DNA of 64,000 nucleotides from Paracoccus aminovorans. GTDB taxonomy: Bacteria > Pseudomonadota > Alphaproteobacteria > Rhodobacterales > Rhodobacteraceae. Every line of letters begins with the position of its first letter. The stretch's first letter is position 1. The DNA lies in the NCBI RefSeq assembly GCF_900005615.1, contig NZ_LN832562.1, forward strand, positions 186,001 through 250,000, given 5' to 3'. This document shows, in pieces, positions 8,859 to 18,103 of this stretch. Under the pieces are notes generated by a model. It worked only from the letters and a program-made list of their open reading frames with translations, was not told the origin of the DNA and did no database searches. The position numbers were made by a program, and so were the translations under genes.

Positions 8859-9299
8859 ATGCGGTATTTGCACACGATGGTCCGGGTCGCGGACCTGGAG
8901 ACGGCGATGCAGTTCTGGTGCGGCATCCTGGGGCTGCGCGAATTGCGGCGCCGGTCCTCGACCGAGGGACGCTTCACCCTGGTCTATCTGGCCGCGCCCG
9001 CGGATCTAGAGGCGGCCCGGCAGAACCATGCGCCGATCCTGGAGCTGACCTGGAACTGGGATCCCGAGACCTATGGCGGCGGTCGCAACTTCGGCCATCT
9101 CGCCTTCGAAGTCGAGGACATCTACCAGACCTGCGCCCGCCTCGCCGCCGCCGGGGTGACGATCAACCGTCCGCCCCGCGACGGCTACATGGCCTTCATC
9201 CGCTCGCCCGACGGCATCTCGGTCGAGCTTCTGCAAGCCGGCGACCGGCGCCCGCCGCAGGAACCCTGGGCCTCGTTGCCGAACAGCGGCAGCTGGTAG
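8859..9299 (+). CDS. Glyoxalase/VOC-family metalloprotein (GloA-like)
   Basis: 146-residue vicinal-oxygen-chelate protein with two beta-alpha-beta3 modules. Metal-ligand candidates are His5 in MRYLHTMVRV, the Glu in LELTWNW, His in NFGHLAFEV and Glu in GISVELLQ, the His/Glu/His/Glu set typical of glyoxalase I. It also has RVADLETAMQFW typical of lactoylglutathione lyase. It may detoxify a ketoaldehyde formed by the pathway, or be an enzyme acting on the pathway's own intermediate. A GAGGAGAA ribosome site precedes the start. Confidence 0.85.
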   Translation: MRYLHTMVRVADLETAMQFWCGILGLRELRRRSSTEGRFTLVYLAAPADLEAARQNHAPILELTWNWDPETYGGGRNFGHLAFEVEDIYQTCARLAAAGVTINRPPRDGYMAFIRSPDGISVELLQAGDRRPPQEPWASLPNSGSW

Positions 9300-9346
9300 G
9301 CGCGGCCCTCCGGGCCACGGCCCAAACCCTTCGACCGGCAGATAGA

Positions 9347-10630
9347 ATGGATCAAAGCATGCAATCGCCCGCCCGCCATATCGAGGACTGCCTTGCGCGC
9401 ATCGCGCGCCACGAACCCGGCATCCGCGCCTTTGTCGCCCATGATCCGCAGGCGGTGCGCGCGCAGCTGGCGCAGCCGGCGGCACCCGGCGCGCCGCTGG
9501 CGGGGATGGCGCTGGGGGTCAAGGACATCATCGACGCGCTGCCCTATCCGACCGCCAGCGGCTCGGTCCTGCACGCCGGGCGGCAGCCGGCCGCCGATGC
9601 CGCCGTGGTGGCGCAGCTGCGCGCGGCCGGGGCCGTGGTCATGGGCAAGACGGTCACCACCGAATTCGCATTCTTTTCGCCCGGACCCACCCGCAATCCG
9701 CATGACCGCGCCCGAACCCCCGGAGGCTCGTCCAGCGGCTCGGCGGCGGCGGTGGCCTGCGGCTTCGTCGATGCGGCGCTGGGATCGCAGACCGCGGCGT
9801 CGATCACCCGGCCGGCGTCCTATTGCGGCGTGGTCGGGTTCAAGCCCAGCCACGGCAGCTATGCCCTGACCGGCATCGGCGGTCTTGCGCCCTCGTTCGA
9901 CACCCCCGGGGTGCTGGCCCGAGACGTGGCCGGCGCGGCGGCGGTGCATGCCGTGCTGGCGGGTCCCGCGCCGGCGGCGCCGGTCCGGGCGGCGTGCCCG
10001 CCGCGGCGCATCGGCCTGTGCCGGACGCCGTGGTGGGACCGGGCAGAGCCCGCGACCCGGCAGGCGATGCACCTGGCGCAAAAGGCGTTCGCGACCGGGG
10101 CCGAGGTGATCGACCTGGACCTCGCGGCCTTTGCCGAGGGCGCAGACCTGCAAGCCCGGATCATGGCCTACGAGGCGGCGCAGACCCTGGCGGCCGAGCG
10201 GTTGACCCGGCCCGATGGCCTGAGCCCGGTGCTGCGCGACATGCTGCGCGCCGGCGTCGGGATCGACCGGGACCAGCACCGCCGCAACCTTGGCCGGGCG
10301 CGGGATCTGCGCCGGCGCGTGGCCGACCTGTTCGGCGGGCTGGACCTGCTGCTGGCCCCGGCCGCACCGGGCGAGGCGCCTCTGGGCCTTGCGGCGACCG
10401 GGGACCCGATCTTCAGCCGGCTGTGGAGCCTGCTTCGACTGCCGTCGATCACGCTGCCGGGGCTGACCGGCCCGACGGGCCTGCCGGTCGGCATCCAGCT
10501 TCTGGCGGCCATGGACGCGGACGAGGCGCTGCTGGCCCATGCGCTTTGGGCCGAAAGCCTGCTGCCCGCCGCCCGCCGGCCGGACCTGTCCGACGACGCG
10601 GCGCGGGACCATGCGGGCCGCGACGGCTGA
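9347..10630 (+). CDS. Amidase-signature family amidase
   Basis: 427-residue amidase-signature enzyme hydrolysing a C-N amide bond. The Ser-cisSer-Lys triad is visible: Lys in LGVKDIID, the glycine/serine-rich GGSSSGSAAAV, and the nucleophile Ser in QTAASITRPA followed by GVVGFKPSHG. The start was taken at 9347 (MDQSMQS); the frame is open further upstream but there it overlaps the glyoxalase gene. It is the last enzyme gene before the transporter genes. Together with the DUF1116 protein it suggests that the operon's substrate gives an amide or carbamoyl intermediate. Confidence 0.92.
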   Translation: MDQSMQSPARHIEDCLARIARHEPGIRAFVAHDPQAVRAQLAQPAAPGAPLAGMALGVKDIIDALPYPTASGSVLHAGRQPAADAAVVAQLRAAGAVVMGKTVTTEFAFFSPGPTRNPHDRARTPGGSSSGSAAAVACGFVDAALGSQTAASITRPASYCGVVGFKPSHGSYALTGIGGLAPSFDTPGVLARDVAGAAAVHAVLAGPAPAAPVRAACPPRRIGLCRTPWWDRAEPATRQAMHLAQKAFATGAEVIDLDLAAFAEGADLQARIMAYEAAQTLAAERLTRPDGLSPVLRDMLRAGVGIDRDQHRRNLGRARDLRRRVADLFGGLDLLLAPAAPGEAPLGLAATGDPIFSRLWSLLRLPSITLPGLTGPTGLPVGIQLLAAMDADEALLAHALWAESLLPAARRPDLSDDAARDHAGRDG

Positions 10631-10676
10631 CACGACGAGAACAGACCCGCGCAGACGGGCATCAGGGAGGCAACGA

Positions 10677-11780
10677 ATGCGATCGGCGCTTGAGAACGAC
10701 GATTACGTCGTCTTTGACCACGTGCAGAAAAGCTATGACGGTCAAACGCTTGTGGTAAAGGATTTGAATCTTTCGATCGGGCGGGGCGAATTCCTGACCA
10801 TGCTCGGCCCCTCGGGCTCGGGCAAGACGACGTCGCTGATGATGCTGGCGGGGTTCGAGACCGCGACCAGCGGCCGGATCCTGCTGGCAGGCCGCAACAT
10901 CAACGACGTGCCGCCGCACAAGCGCGGCATCGGCATGGTGTTCCAGAACTACGCCCTGTTTCCGCACATGACCATTGCGGAAAACCTGGCCTTTCCGCTG
11001 CAGGTGCGCGGCATGGCCAGGGCCGAGCGCGAGCGGCGCGTGGCCCGCGCGCTGGACATGGTGCAGATGGGACGGTTCGGCAGCCGCCGGCCGGCGCAGC
11101 TGTCTGGCGGCCAGCAGCAGCGCATCGCGCTGGCGCGGGCGCTGGTCTTTGATCCGGAGCTGGTGCTGATGGACGAACCGCTGGGCGCGCTCGACAAGCA
11201 GCTACGCGAACATATGCAGTTCGAGATCAAGGCGCTGCACGACCGGCTGGGCATCACCGTGGTCTATGTCACCCACGACCAGGGCGAGGCGCTGACCATG
11301 TCGGACCGCATCGCCGTCTTCAACGACGGGCGCATCCAGCAGCTGGCGCCGCCCGCCGATCTTTACGAGCGGCCGGAAAACAGCTTCGTCGCCGGCTTCA
11401 TCGGCGAGAACAACAAGCTGCCCGGCACCGTCGAGGAGATGCAGGGCGGCCGGGCCCGCGTGCGGCTGAGCACCGGCGAGCTGATCGAGGCCACGCCGGC
11501 CAATGTCGGCGTCCCGGGGCAGAGGACGCTGATCTCGATCCGGCCCGAGCGGGTCGAGTTCAAGCCCGACCAGATCCCCGCCGGGGCGCTGACGCTGCAG
11601 GCCGAGGTGCTGGAGGTCATCTATATGGGCGACATCCTGCGCACCCGGATGCGCGTCGCCGGCCAGGACGATTTCGTGGTGAAGTGCCGCAATACGCTGG
11701 ATCAGACCCGGCTCGATCCAGGGCAGCGGCTGAGGATCGGCTGGCATCCGCAGGATGCGCGGGCGCTTGACGGGACGTGA
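10677..11780 (+). CDS. Polyamine-type ABC transporter ATPase (PotA-like)
   Basis: 367-residue ATPase of the spermidine/putrescine-type importer encoded by the next three genes. Walker A is GPSGSGKT at residues 44-51, the signature is LSGGQQQRIALARAL, Walker B is LVLMDEPLGALD, and a C-terminal TOBE regulatory domain follows (RPERVEFKP). The start at 10677 has a well-spaced AGGGAGG; earlier ATGs lie inside the amidase gene. This transporter class carries polyamines, betaines, opines and other small amines. The operon context suggests that it imports the substrate of the Rieske enzyme. Confidence 0.95.
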   Translation: MRSALENDDYVVFDHVQKSYDGQTLVVKDLNLSIGRGEFLTMLGPSGSGKTTSLMMLAGFETATSGRILLAGRNINDVPPHKRGIGMVFQNYALFPHMTIAENLAFPLQVRGMARAERERRVARALDMVQMGRFGSRRPAQLSGGQQQRIALARALVFDPELVLMDEPLGALDKQLREHMQFEIKALHDRLGITVVYVTHDQGEALTMSDRIAVFNDGRIQQLAPPADLYERPENSFVAGFIGENNKLPGTVEEMQGGRARVRLSTGELIEATPANVGVPGQRTLISIRPERVEFKPDQIPAGALTLQAEVLEVIYMGDILRTRMRVAGQDDFVVKCRNTLDQTRLDPGQRLRIGWHPQDARALDGT

Positions 11781-11869
11781 TGCCCCTCGTCGATCCGGAA
11801 GACCCCGACGCCGGGATAAAAATCAAGATAAAACAACAACCAAGACAATCAACAACAGGGAGTCCGACA
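11781..11869 (+). promoter_or_regulatory. A-rich leader before substrate-binding protein gene
   Basis: The 89 bases between the ATPase and binding-protein genes include 11818-11858, a strikingly A/C-rich, G-poor stretch in an otherwise GC-rich region. Such unstructured A-rich leaders favour ribosome loading, so this may help raise binding-protein output above that of the other transporter genes. No clear promoter hexamers were identified. Confidence 0.4.
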
Positions 11870-12940
11870 ATGAAGAAGATCCTGCTTTCCGCCGCCCTTG
11901 GCTGCTTGGCCGGCGCCGCACAGGCCGATGTCACGGTGATGTCCTGGGGCGGCGCCTACGGCTTTGCCCAGAACGAGGCGCATCTGAAGCCCTTTGCCGA
12001 AAAGACCGGCATCCGCACGGTGATGGTCGATACCGACAATGCCGCCGGGCCGATCAAGGCCATGGTGCAGGCCGGGGACGTCACCGTCGATGTGACCTCG
12101 CTGGAGCTCTCGGACGCGATCCGGCTGTGCGACGAGGGCATGCTGGAGCCGATCGACCCCGCGATCCTGCCCGCCGGCAGCGACGGCACGCCCGCCGCCG
12201 AGGACTTCTTTCATGGCGGCATCACGGATTGCGCCGTCGCCACCGATCTGTGGGCCAATGTCATCGCCTTCGACAGTTCGAAATTCGCCGGTGAGAAACC
12301 CTCGGCCGCCGCGGATTTCTTTGACACCGACCGGTTCCCGGGCAAGCGCGGGCTGAAGAAAAGCGCCAAGGCGGTTCTGGAACTGGCGCTGCTGGGCGAC
12401 GGCGTGCCCGCCGACCAGGTCTATGCGCTGCTGGCCACCCGCGAGGGCCAGGACCGCGCCTTTGCCCGGCTCGACAAGATCAAGCGCGATATCGTCTGGT
12501 GGGAGGCGGGCGCCCAGCCGCCGCAACTGCTGGCCGATGGCGAGGTGGCGATGACCACCGCCTATAACGGCCGCATCTTCAACGCCCTGATCGACGAGGG
12601 CAAGCCCTTCGAGATCATCTGGGACGGCCAGATCTACGAACTGAACGTCTATGCCATTCCAAAGGGCGCGAAGAACCTGGAGCAGGCACTTGATTTCGTG
12701 CGCTTTGCCACCTCGACCGAGGGTCTGGCGCGGCAGGCGGGCTATATCTCCTACGGGCCGGCGCGGCGGTCCTCGAACGCGCTCGACATCATCTACAAGG
12801 ACGGCCACACCGTCATGCGGCCGAACCTGCCGTCCTCGCCCGAGAACATGGGCAACGCGCTGGAATCGTCGTCGGATTTCTGGGTCGACCGCGATGCCGA
12901 GCTGAACGAGCGCTTCAACGCCTGGCTGATGCTGAGCTGA
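11870..12940 (+). CDS. Polyamine-type ABC transporter substrate-binding protein
   Basis: Periplasmic PotD/PotF-like receptor of 356 residues. A Sec signal peptide ends near AGAAQA (residues 1-19). The mature protein opens with DVTVMSWGGAYG, the typical first strand of this family. The start is ATG at 11870 after ACAGGGAG; the frame is open upstream without homology. The binding pocket cannot be read from sequence with confidence. It is followed by a strong intercistronic hairpin, as is usual where a binding protein is needed in excess over the membrane subunits. Confidence 0.94.
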   Translation: MKKILLSAALGCLAGAAQADVTVMSWGGAYGFAQNEAHLKPFAEKTGIRTVMVDTDNAAGPIKAMVQAGDVTVDVTSLELSDAIRLCDEGMLEPIDPAILPAGSDGTPAAEDFFHGGITDCAVATDLWANVIAFDSSKFAGEKPSAAADFFDTDRFPGKRGLKKSAKAVLELALLGDGVPADQVYALLATREGQDRAFARLDKIKRDIVWWEAGAQPPQLLADGEVAMTTAYNGRIFNALIDEGKPFEIIWDGQIYELNVYAIPKGAKNLEQALDFVRFATSTEGLARQAGYISYGPARRSSNALDIIYKDGHTVMRPNLPSSPENMGNALESSSDFWVDRDAELNERFNAWLMLS

Positions 12941-12946
12941 ACCGCG

Positions 12947-12973
12947 GGGCCGGGAAGCGCCGCTTTCCGGCCC
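12947..12973 (+). promoter_or_regulatory. Intercistronic hairpin after binding-protein gene
   Basis: An 11-bp stem (12947-12957 with 12963-12973, one G-T wobble) and a 5-base loop starts 6 bases after the stop codon of the binding-protein gene and ends 20 bases before the first permease gene. No T-tract follows. It probably stabilises the upstream mRNA or lowers read-through. Confidence 0.55.
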
Positions 12974-12993
12974 GTCCCTCCATTCCGGACGAG

Positions 12994-14262
12994 ATGCCTA
13001 TGGCCGATATTCTTGCCGCCGACCTTGCCGCCATGCCCCGCTCTGCCCAGGGCGTGCCGCTGAAACAGGCCATCGCGCGGGCGCAGGCGCGTGCCCGCCG
13101 CCGCGCCTTCCTGCTGGTGCTGCCGCTGCTGCTGTTCATCCTGATCACCTTCCTGATGCCGATCGGGCAGATGCTGCAACGCTCGGTCTATCACGACGGT
13201 TTTTCCAAGGCCGCCGGCCATCTCTCCGTCTGGTTCCAGGCCAATCCGGCCGGAACCGAGCCCGACGAGGCGGCCTTTGCCGCGCTGGCCGCCGATCTGG
13301 CGGCGATGAAGCGGAACCGGCTGGCGGGCGAGGCCGGGACCCGGATCAATTACGCGATGCCCGGCACGCGCTCGCTGTTCACCGCCGCCGCGCGCGATGC
13401 GGACGCGTTGAAACCGCCCTTCCGGCCGGCGCTGCTGGCCCAGGACGTCAGATGGGGCGATCCGCTGCTATGGATGGCGATGCGCTCGGCGTCCTCGCCC
13501 TGGACCGCCGATTTCTATCTGACCGGCTTCGACATGCGCCGCGCCGCCGACGGCGGGGTCGAGCGGGTGGCCGAGTCGAACCGCGTCTATCTGTGGCTGT
13601 TCGCCCGGACCTTCATCCTGTCGGCGGTGATCACCGGCCTGTGCCTGATCCTGGCCTTTCCCGTCGCGCATCTGCTGGCGACGCTGCCGATGGCGCGGGC
13701 CAACCTGCTGATGATCCTGGTGCTGCTGCCGTTCTGGACCTCGCTTCTGGTGCGCACGACCTCGTGGATCGTGCTGCTGCAGGGGCAGGGGGTGCTGAAT
13801 TCGCTGCTGGTGGCGCTGGGGATCGTCGACGACGGCGGGCGGCTGGCGCTGATCTACAACCGGACGGGCACGATCATCGTCATGATGCATATCCTGCTGC
13901 CCTTCATGATCCTGCCGCTCTATTCGGTCATGCGGGTCATTCCGCCCAGCTATGCCCGGGCCGCGCGGTCGCTGGGCGCCACCTCCTGGACCACCTTCCG
14001 CCGCATCTACCTGCCGCAGACGCTGCCCGGCATCGGGGCGGGGGTGCTGCTCGTGTTCATCCTGGCGGTGGGCTATTACATCACCCCCGCGCTGGTCGGC
14101 GGCGCCGACGGGCAGCTTTTCTCGAACCAGATCCAGTTCCACATGACCAAATCCAACTGGAGCCAGGCCGCGGCTCTGGCGGCGATGCTGCTGGCGGGCG
14201 TGCTGCTGCTCTACTGGCTCTACGACCGGCTCGTCGGCATCGACAAGCTGAAGCTCGGCTGA
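12994..14262 (+). CDS. Polyamine-type ABC transporter permease (PotB-like)
   Basis: Inner-membrane permease of 422 residues, longer than usual PotB (about 285) because of a periplasmic insert of roughly 130 residues between the first membrane helix (FLLVLPLLLFILITFLMP, residues about 38-56) and the second (about 205). This insert form is known in a subgroup of these permeases. The BPD permease motif, RAARSLGATSWTTFRRIYLP, contacts the ATPase. The start could be 12994 or the ATG at 13000; the ribosome site is weak for both. Confidence 0.93.
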   Translation: MPMADILAADLAAMPRSAQGVPLKQAIARAQARARRRAFLLVLPLLLFILITFLMPIGQMLQRSVYHDGFSKAAGHLSVWFQANPAGTEPDEAAFAALAADLAAMKRNRLAGEAGTRINYAMPGTRSLFTAAARDADALKPPFRPALLAQDVRWGDPLLWMAMRSASSPWTADFYLTGFDMRRAADGGVERVAESNRVYLWLFARTFILSAVITGLCLILAFPVAHLLATLPMARANLLMILVLLPFWTSLLVRTTSWIVLLQGQGVLNSLLVALGIVDDGGRLALIYNRTGTIIVMMHILLPFMILPLYSVMRVIPPSYARAARSLGATSWTTFRRIYLPQTLPGIGAGVLLVFILAVGYYITPALVGGADGQLFSNQIQFHMTKSNWSQAAALAAMLLAGVLLLYWLYDRLVGIDKLKLG

Positions 14263-14278
14263 GAAGGAGAAAACAGCC

Positions 14279-15232
14279 ATGGCCCTGCCGACCTATGCCG
14301 ATCCGCTGGAGCGCGGCTGGCACTATGCCTATCTGCTGATCTGCGCGCTGGTCTTCGTCTTTCTGATCGCGCCGATCCTGGTGGTGATCCCGCTGTCCTT
14401 CAACGCCGAGCCCTATTTCACCTTCACCTCGAAGATGCTGACGCTCGACCCGCAGGGCTACAGTCTGCGCTGGTACGACGAACTGGCGACCAAGGGCATG
14501 AGCGGGACGGCCGCCGCCGGCGCCGCTTGGTGGGCGGACCTGTGGCACAATTCGGTCTGGGTGAAGGCGGCCAGGAATTCGATCGTGATCGGCTTCTGGG
14601 CGACGATCCTGTCCACGGTGCTGGGCACGCTGGCGGCGCTGGGGCTGACGCGGCCGGAGATGCCCTGCCGCCGGTTGATCATGGCCGTGCTGATCTCGCC
14701 CATGATCGTGCCGATCATCATCGTGGCGACGGGGATGTTCTTCTTCTTCTCGAACCCCTGCGGCATCCTGGGCACCACCTGCGGACCGGCAGAGGCGCCC
14801 TGGCGGCTGACCTCGACCTATCTCGGGGTGATCCTGGCCCATGCGGTGCTGGGGATCCCCTTCGTCATCATCACGGTGACGGCGACCCTGTCGGGATTCG
14901 ACCAGTCGCTGAGCCGCGCCGCGGCCAGCCTTGGCGGCAATCCACGGACCACGTTCTTCCGCGTGACCATGCCGCTGATCCTGCCCGGTGTCGTTTCGGG
15001 GGCGCTGTTCGCCTTCGTCACCTCATTCGATGAGGTGGTGGCGGTGCTGCTGATCGCGGGGCCGGAGCAGCAAACCATCCCCCGCCAGATGTGGAACGGC
15101 ATCCGCGAGGCGATCAGCCCGGCCATCCTGGCCATGGCAACCATCCTGGTGCTGGTCTCGATCGGCCTGCTGGCCACCATCGAACTGCTGCGCCGCCGGT
15201 CCGAGCGGCTGCGCGGCGTCAGCCCGGGATGA
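14279..15232 (+). CDS. Polyamine-type ABC transporter permease (PotC-like)
   Basis: Second permease subunit, 317 residues, with six predicted membrane helices beginning at YAYLLICALVFVFLIAPILV. The ATPase-contact loop is RAAASLGGNPRTTFFRVTMP. A GAGAAGGAG ribosome site precedes the ATG 16 bases after the PotB-like stop. An insert containing two Cys (PCGILGTTCG) lies between helices and would face the periplasm, where it could form a disulfide. This is the last gene of the operon that begins with the Rieske oxygenase; the next gene is on the other strand. Confidence 0.94.
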   Translation: MALPTYADPLERGWHYAYLLICALVFVFLIAPILVVIPLSFNAEPYFTFTSKMLTLDPQGYSLRWYDELATKGMSGTAAAGAAWWADLWHNSVWVKAARNSIVIGFWATILSTVLGTLAALGLTRPEMPCRRLIMAVLISPMIVPIIIVATGMFFFFSNPCGILGTTCGPAEAPWRLTSTYLGVILAHAVLGIPFVIITVTATLSGFDQSLSRAAASLGGNPRTTFFRVTMPLILPGVVSGALFAFVTSFDEVVAVLLIAGPEQQTIPRQMWNGIREAISPAILAMATILVLVSIGLLATIELLRRRSERLRGVSPG

Positions 15233-15325
15233 CGCATCGCGCCGGTGCGGCCGCGCCGAAAGACGCGTGTTGCCGGTGAAGCGACCCGGAGCGGCCGGAT
15301 CGGCGCCATGGCCTGCGATGCGCCG

Positions 15326-16090
15326 TCAATAGAACCGCAGCCGGCCTTCCTGGCCCAACTCGCTGCGGACGGGGATGCCGTAAAGGCGGGTCAGGTTCGC
15401 GGCGGTCATCGTCTCGGCGACGGGGCCCGAGGCGATCAGACCCGAGCGGTTCAAGAGCAGCGCCCGGTCCGCGACCGCGGCGGCGTGGTCGGGATCGTGG
15501 CTGGACAGCACGACGCCGATGCCGGCCTCGGCAAGGCCGCGGATCGCCTGGCCGACCAGCCGGCGGTTCGCGAAGTCGAGGCTGGCCGTGGGCTCGTCCA
15601 TCACCACCGCCGCAGCCTCCTGCGCCAGCGCCCGCGCGATCAGCACCAGCTGGCGCTGGCCGCCGGACAGCCGGGTGACCTCGGCGCCGGCGAGGTCGGC
15701 GATGCCCAGACGCTCCAGCGCAGCCATCGCCCGCCCGGTCTCGGCCTTGCCGGGACGGGCGAAGGGACCGAGCCCGGCCGCCGCCCCCATCAGCACGATG
15801 TCGAGGGCGCTGAAGGCAAAGGGCGTCGTCAGCGCCTGCGGCACATGGGCCAGCCGGGCGGCGATCTGGAGCAGCGACAGCTGCGCCAGCGGCGTGCCGC
15901 CCAGCACGATCCGGCCGCGGACCGGCGGGATCAGTCCCAGCAGGGTCCGGAACAGCGTGGTCTTGCCGGCGCCGTTCGGTCCCAGCAGGCAAAGCACGCT
16001 GCCCGGGTCGACGCGCAGGTCGATGCCCCGGATCAGCGCCTTGCCGCCATGGCCGACGGCCAGGTCGGTGGCCGCCAGCAGCGGCGTCAT
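15326..16090 (-). CDS. Iron-siderophore-type ABC transporter ATPase (FecE-like)
   Basis: 254-residue ATPase of the FecE/FhuC class. Walker A is GPNGAGKT near residue 37, the signature is LSGGQRQLVLIARAL, and Walker B is AVVMDEPTASLD. The start at 16090 makes an ATGA overlap with the permease stop; an in-frame ATG at 16099 would add three residues and is also possible. It powers the FecD-like permease encoded upstream. It is the last gene of the trmO-binding protein-permease-ATPase operon. Confidence 0.94.
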   Translation of the reverse strand: MTPLLAATDLAVGHGGKALIRGIDLRVDPGSVLCLLGPNGAGKTTLFRTLLGLIPPVRGRIVLGGTPLAQLSLLQIAARLAHVPQALTTPFAFSALDIVLMGAAAGLGPFARPGKAETGRAMAALERLGIADLAGAEVTRLSGGQRQLVLIARALAQEAAAVVMDEPTASLDFANRRLVGQAIRGLAEAGIGVVLSSHDPDHAAAVADRALLLNRSGLIASGPVAETMTAANLTRLYGIPVRSELGQEGRLRFY

Positions 16091-17079
16091 TCGCTCCATG
16101 CCCTGGCCCCCCGCGCCAGCAGCCAGACGAACACCGGCGCGCCCAGCACGGCGGTCAGGATGCCCAGCGGCACCTCGGTCGGCGCGATGCTGCGGGCGGC
16201 GGTATCGACCAGCACCATGAAGCCCGCGCCGATCAGCGCCGCCGCCGGCAGCAGCCGGTCGAAGCGGGGTCCGGCCAGCAGCCGCGCCATATGCGGCACC
16301 ATCAGCCCGACCCAACCGATCACCCCGGCCATCGCCACTGCCGCGGCCGTCATCAGCGTGGCGCAGGCGACGACCAGCAGCCGCAGGCGGGTGGCGTCGA
16401 TTCCCATCGACCGGGCTTCGTCGTCGCCCATCGCCAGAAGCCCGATCCGCCAGCGCAGCGCCAAGAGCGGCGCCAGCCCGGCCAGCAGCGCGGGCAGCGC
16501 CGCCGCCACGTCGGGACGCTTGACGCCGGCGAGGCTGCCCATCAGCCAGAAGGTGATGGCGGGCAATTGCTGCTCGGGATCCGCAAGCAGCTTCACCAGC
16601 GAGATCCCGGCCCCGGCCAGCGCGCCGACGGCGATGCCGCACAGCACCATGACCAGCACCTGGCCGGCGCCGCGCAGCGCCATGGTCAGGATCAGGACCA
16701 GGGCCACGGTGGCAAGCCCCGTGCCGAATCCCAGCATCTGGATCGCCATGACCGGCCAGCCCAGCAGGATGCCCAGCACCGCGCCGAAGCCCGCCCCGGC
16801 CGAGACCCCCAGGATGTCCGGCGACACCAGCGGGTTGCGGAACACCGTCTGATAGCCCGCCCCCGCCGCTGCCAGCGCCGCCCCGATCACGGCCGTCGCC
16901 AGCACCCGGGGCAGGCGGATGTTCCACAAGACCGTCGCCGCCTGAGGGTCCGAGCGGTCCCCGGACAGCACCGCGATCAGCTGGGCGGGCGTGATCGCAT
17001 AGGGGCCGACCGCGATGCCGATCACCAGCGCGGCGATCAGCCCCAGGGCGAGCCAGCCGTTCAACCGGCGCTCAGTCAC
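16087..17079 (-). CDS. Iron-siderophore-type ABC transporter permease (FecCD family)
   Basis: 330-residue FecCD-family permease with about ten membrane helices. Family features are IRLPRVLATAVIGAALAAAG after helix 2, FRNPLVSPDILGVSAGAGFG, and VGLMVPHMARLL. Only one permease gene is present, so it would act as a homodimer like BtuC. It overlaps the binding-protein stop by 8 bases and the ATPase start by 4, so the operon is tightly coupled. The substrate could be a ferric siderophore, heme or cobalamin. Confidence 0.95.
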   Translation of the reverse strand: MTERRLNGWLALGLIAALVIGIAVGPYAITPAQLIAVLSGDRSDPQAATVLWNIRLPRVLATAVIGAALAAAGAGYQTVFRNPLVSPDILGVSAGAGFGAVLGILLGWPVMAIQMLGFGTGLATVALVLILTMALRGAGQVLVMVLCGIAVGALAGAGISLVKLLADPEQQLPAITFWLMGSLAGVKRPDVAAALPALLAGLAPLLALRWRIGLLAMGDDEARSMGIDATRLRLLVVACATLMTAAAVAMAGVIGWVGLMVPHMARLLAGPRFDRLLPAAALIGAGFMVLVDTAARSIAPTEVPLGILTAVLGAPVFVWLLARGARAWSE

Positions 17080-18103
17080 CCAGCAGGGCCGTCAGCGCGG
17101 CATCGTCCGGGCGCCGGCCATAGAACAGTGCGTAGAACCCGGCGATGTCGGCATGCAGATCGCCGGTCGCGGCCTGGGGGTAAAGCTTGTGCGCAAGCCA
17201 GATCACCCCCGCCAGGCGATTGACCGAGGGCGGCGCGTCGATGAAGCCGAAGGGCGAGGCGGGCGCCAGATAGACGCGCCCGTTCGCCACCGCCGGGATG
17301 CCCTGCCATTCCGGCATCTTGGCGACGCGGGCGGCGAAATCCGGATCGACGGTGACGATCACGTCGGGCGCCCAGGCCTGGACCTGTTCGGGCGAGACGG
17401 CGGCAAGCCCGTCGCCTTCGGTCCGGACGACGTTCTTGGCCCCCACGCGCTCGATGATCTCGGCGTTGATCGAGCCGGGACCGGCGGTCTCGACGCCTTC
17501 CGGGCCGCGGGCCAGATAGACCCGGGGACGCGCGCTGTCCGGCACCCGCGCCAGCAGCGCGTCCAGATCCGCCAGCGTGGTTTCGGCATAAGCGGCCAGG
17601 ACCTCGCCGCGCTCGGGCACCCCGAGCACACCCGCCATCTGCCGGATCGAGCCGGGCATCTGCGCGAAGCGGCCGTCGATCAGCACATAGGGCACGCCGG
17701 CCTGATCCTGGATGCGGCCCGCAAGGTCGATATAGGTCGGGTTTACCGTGCCGTAATCGACGATCAGTTCGGGCTTGGCCGAAAGCAGAACCTCCAGGTT
17801 CAGGGTGTCGCCGCGGCCGGTCAGCCGCCCCAGTTCGGGAAGCGCCGCGACCTCGGGCCGCAGCCAGGCCAGGTCCGCCGGCTTCGGCGCCCGCACCCAG
17901 CCGAGCATCGCTTCGGGCTTGAGCGCGTAAAGCAGCGTGGCGGCCGGAGGACCGGCGGCAAAGACCCGGCCGGGGTCGGCCGGAACCCGGATCTCGCGTC
18001 CGGTGGCATCGGTGATCGTGCGGCCGTCCAGGGCCAGGGCGGGCGCGGCCGCGAGAAGGGCCAGAAGGACCCCGGCTAGGGTTCGGCGGGTAAGGTGCAT
18101 CAT
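17072..18103 (-). CDS. Iron-siderophore-type ABC transporter substrate-binding protein
   Basis: Periplasmic binding protein of the TroA-like/FecB class (PF01497 type), 343 residues. The signal peptide includes RRTLAGVLLALLAAAPALA. The mature start is DGRTITDATGREIRVP, the usual first strand of the family, followed by ELGRLTGRGDTLNLEVLLS. The start at 18103 (MMHL) overlaps the trmO stop in ATGA; a longer open frame upstream is trmO shadow. It hands its ligand to the single permease encoded next. Confidence 0.93.
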   Translation of the reverse strand: MMHLTRRTLAGVLLALLAAAPALALDGRTITDATGREIRVPADPGRVFAAGPPAATLLYALKPEAMLGWVRAPKPADLAWLRPEVAALPELGRLTGRGDTLNLEVLLSAKPELIVDYGTVNPTYIDLAGRIQDQAGVPYVLIDGRFAQMPGSIRQMAGVLGVPERGEVLAAYAETTLADLDALLARVPDSARPRVYLARGPEGVETAGPGSINAEIIERVGAKNVVRTEGDGLAAVSPEQVQAWAPDVIVTVDPDFAARVAKMPEWQGIPAVANGRVYLAPASPFGFIDAPPSVNRLAGVIWLAHKLYPQAATGDLHADIAGFYALFYGRRPDDAALTALLGD

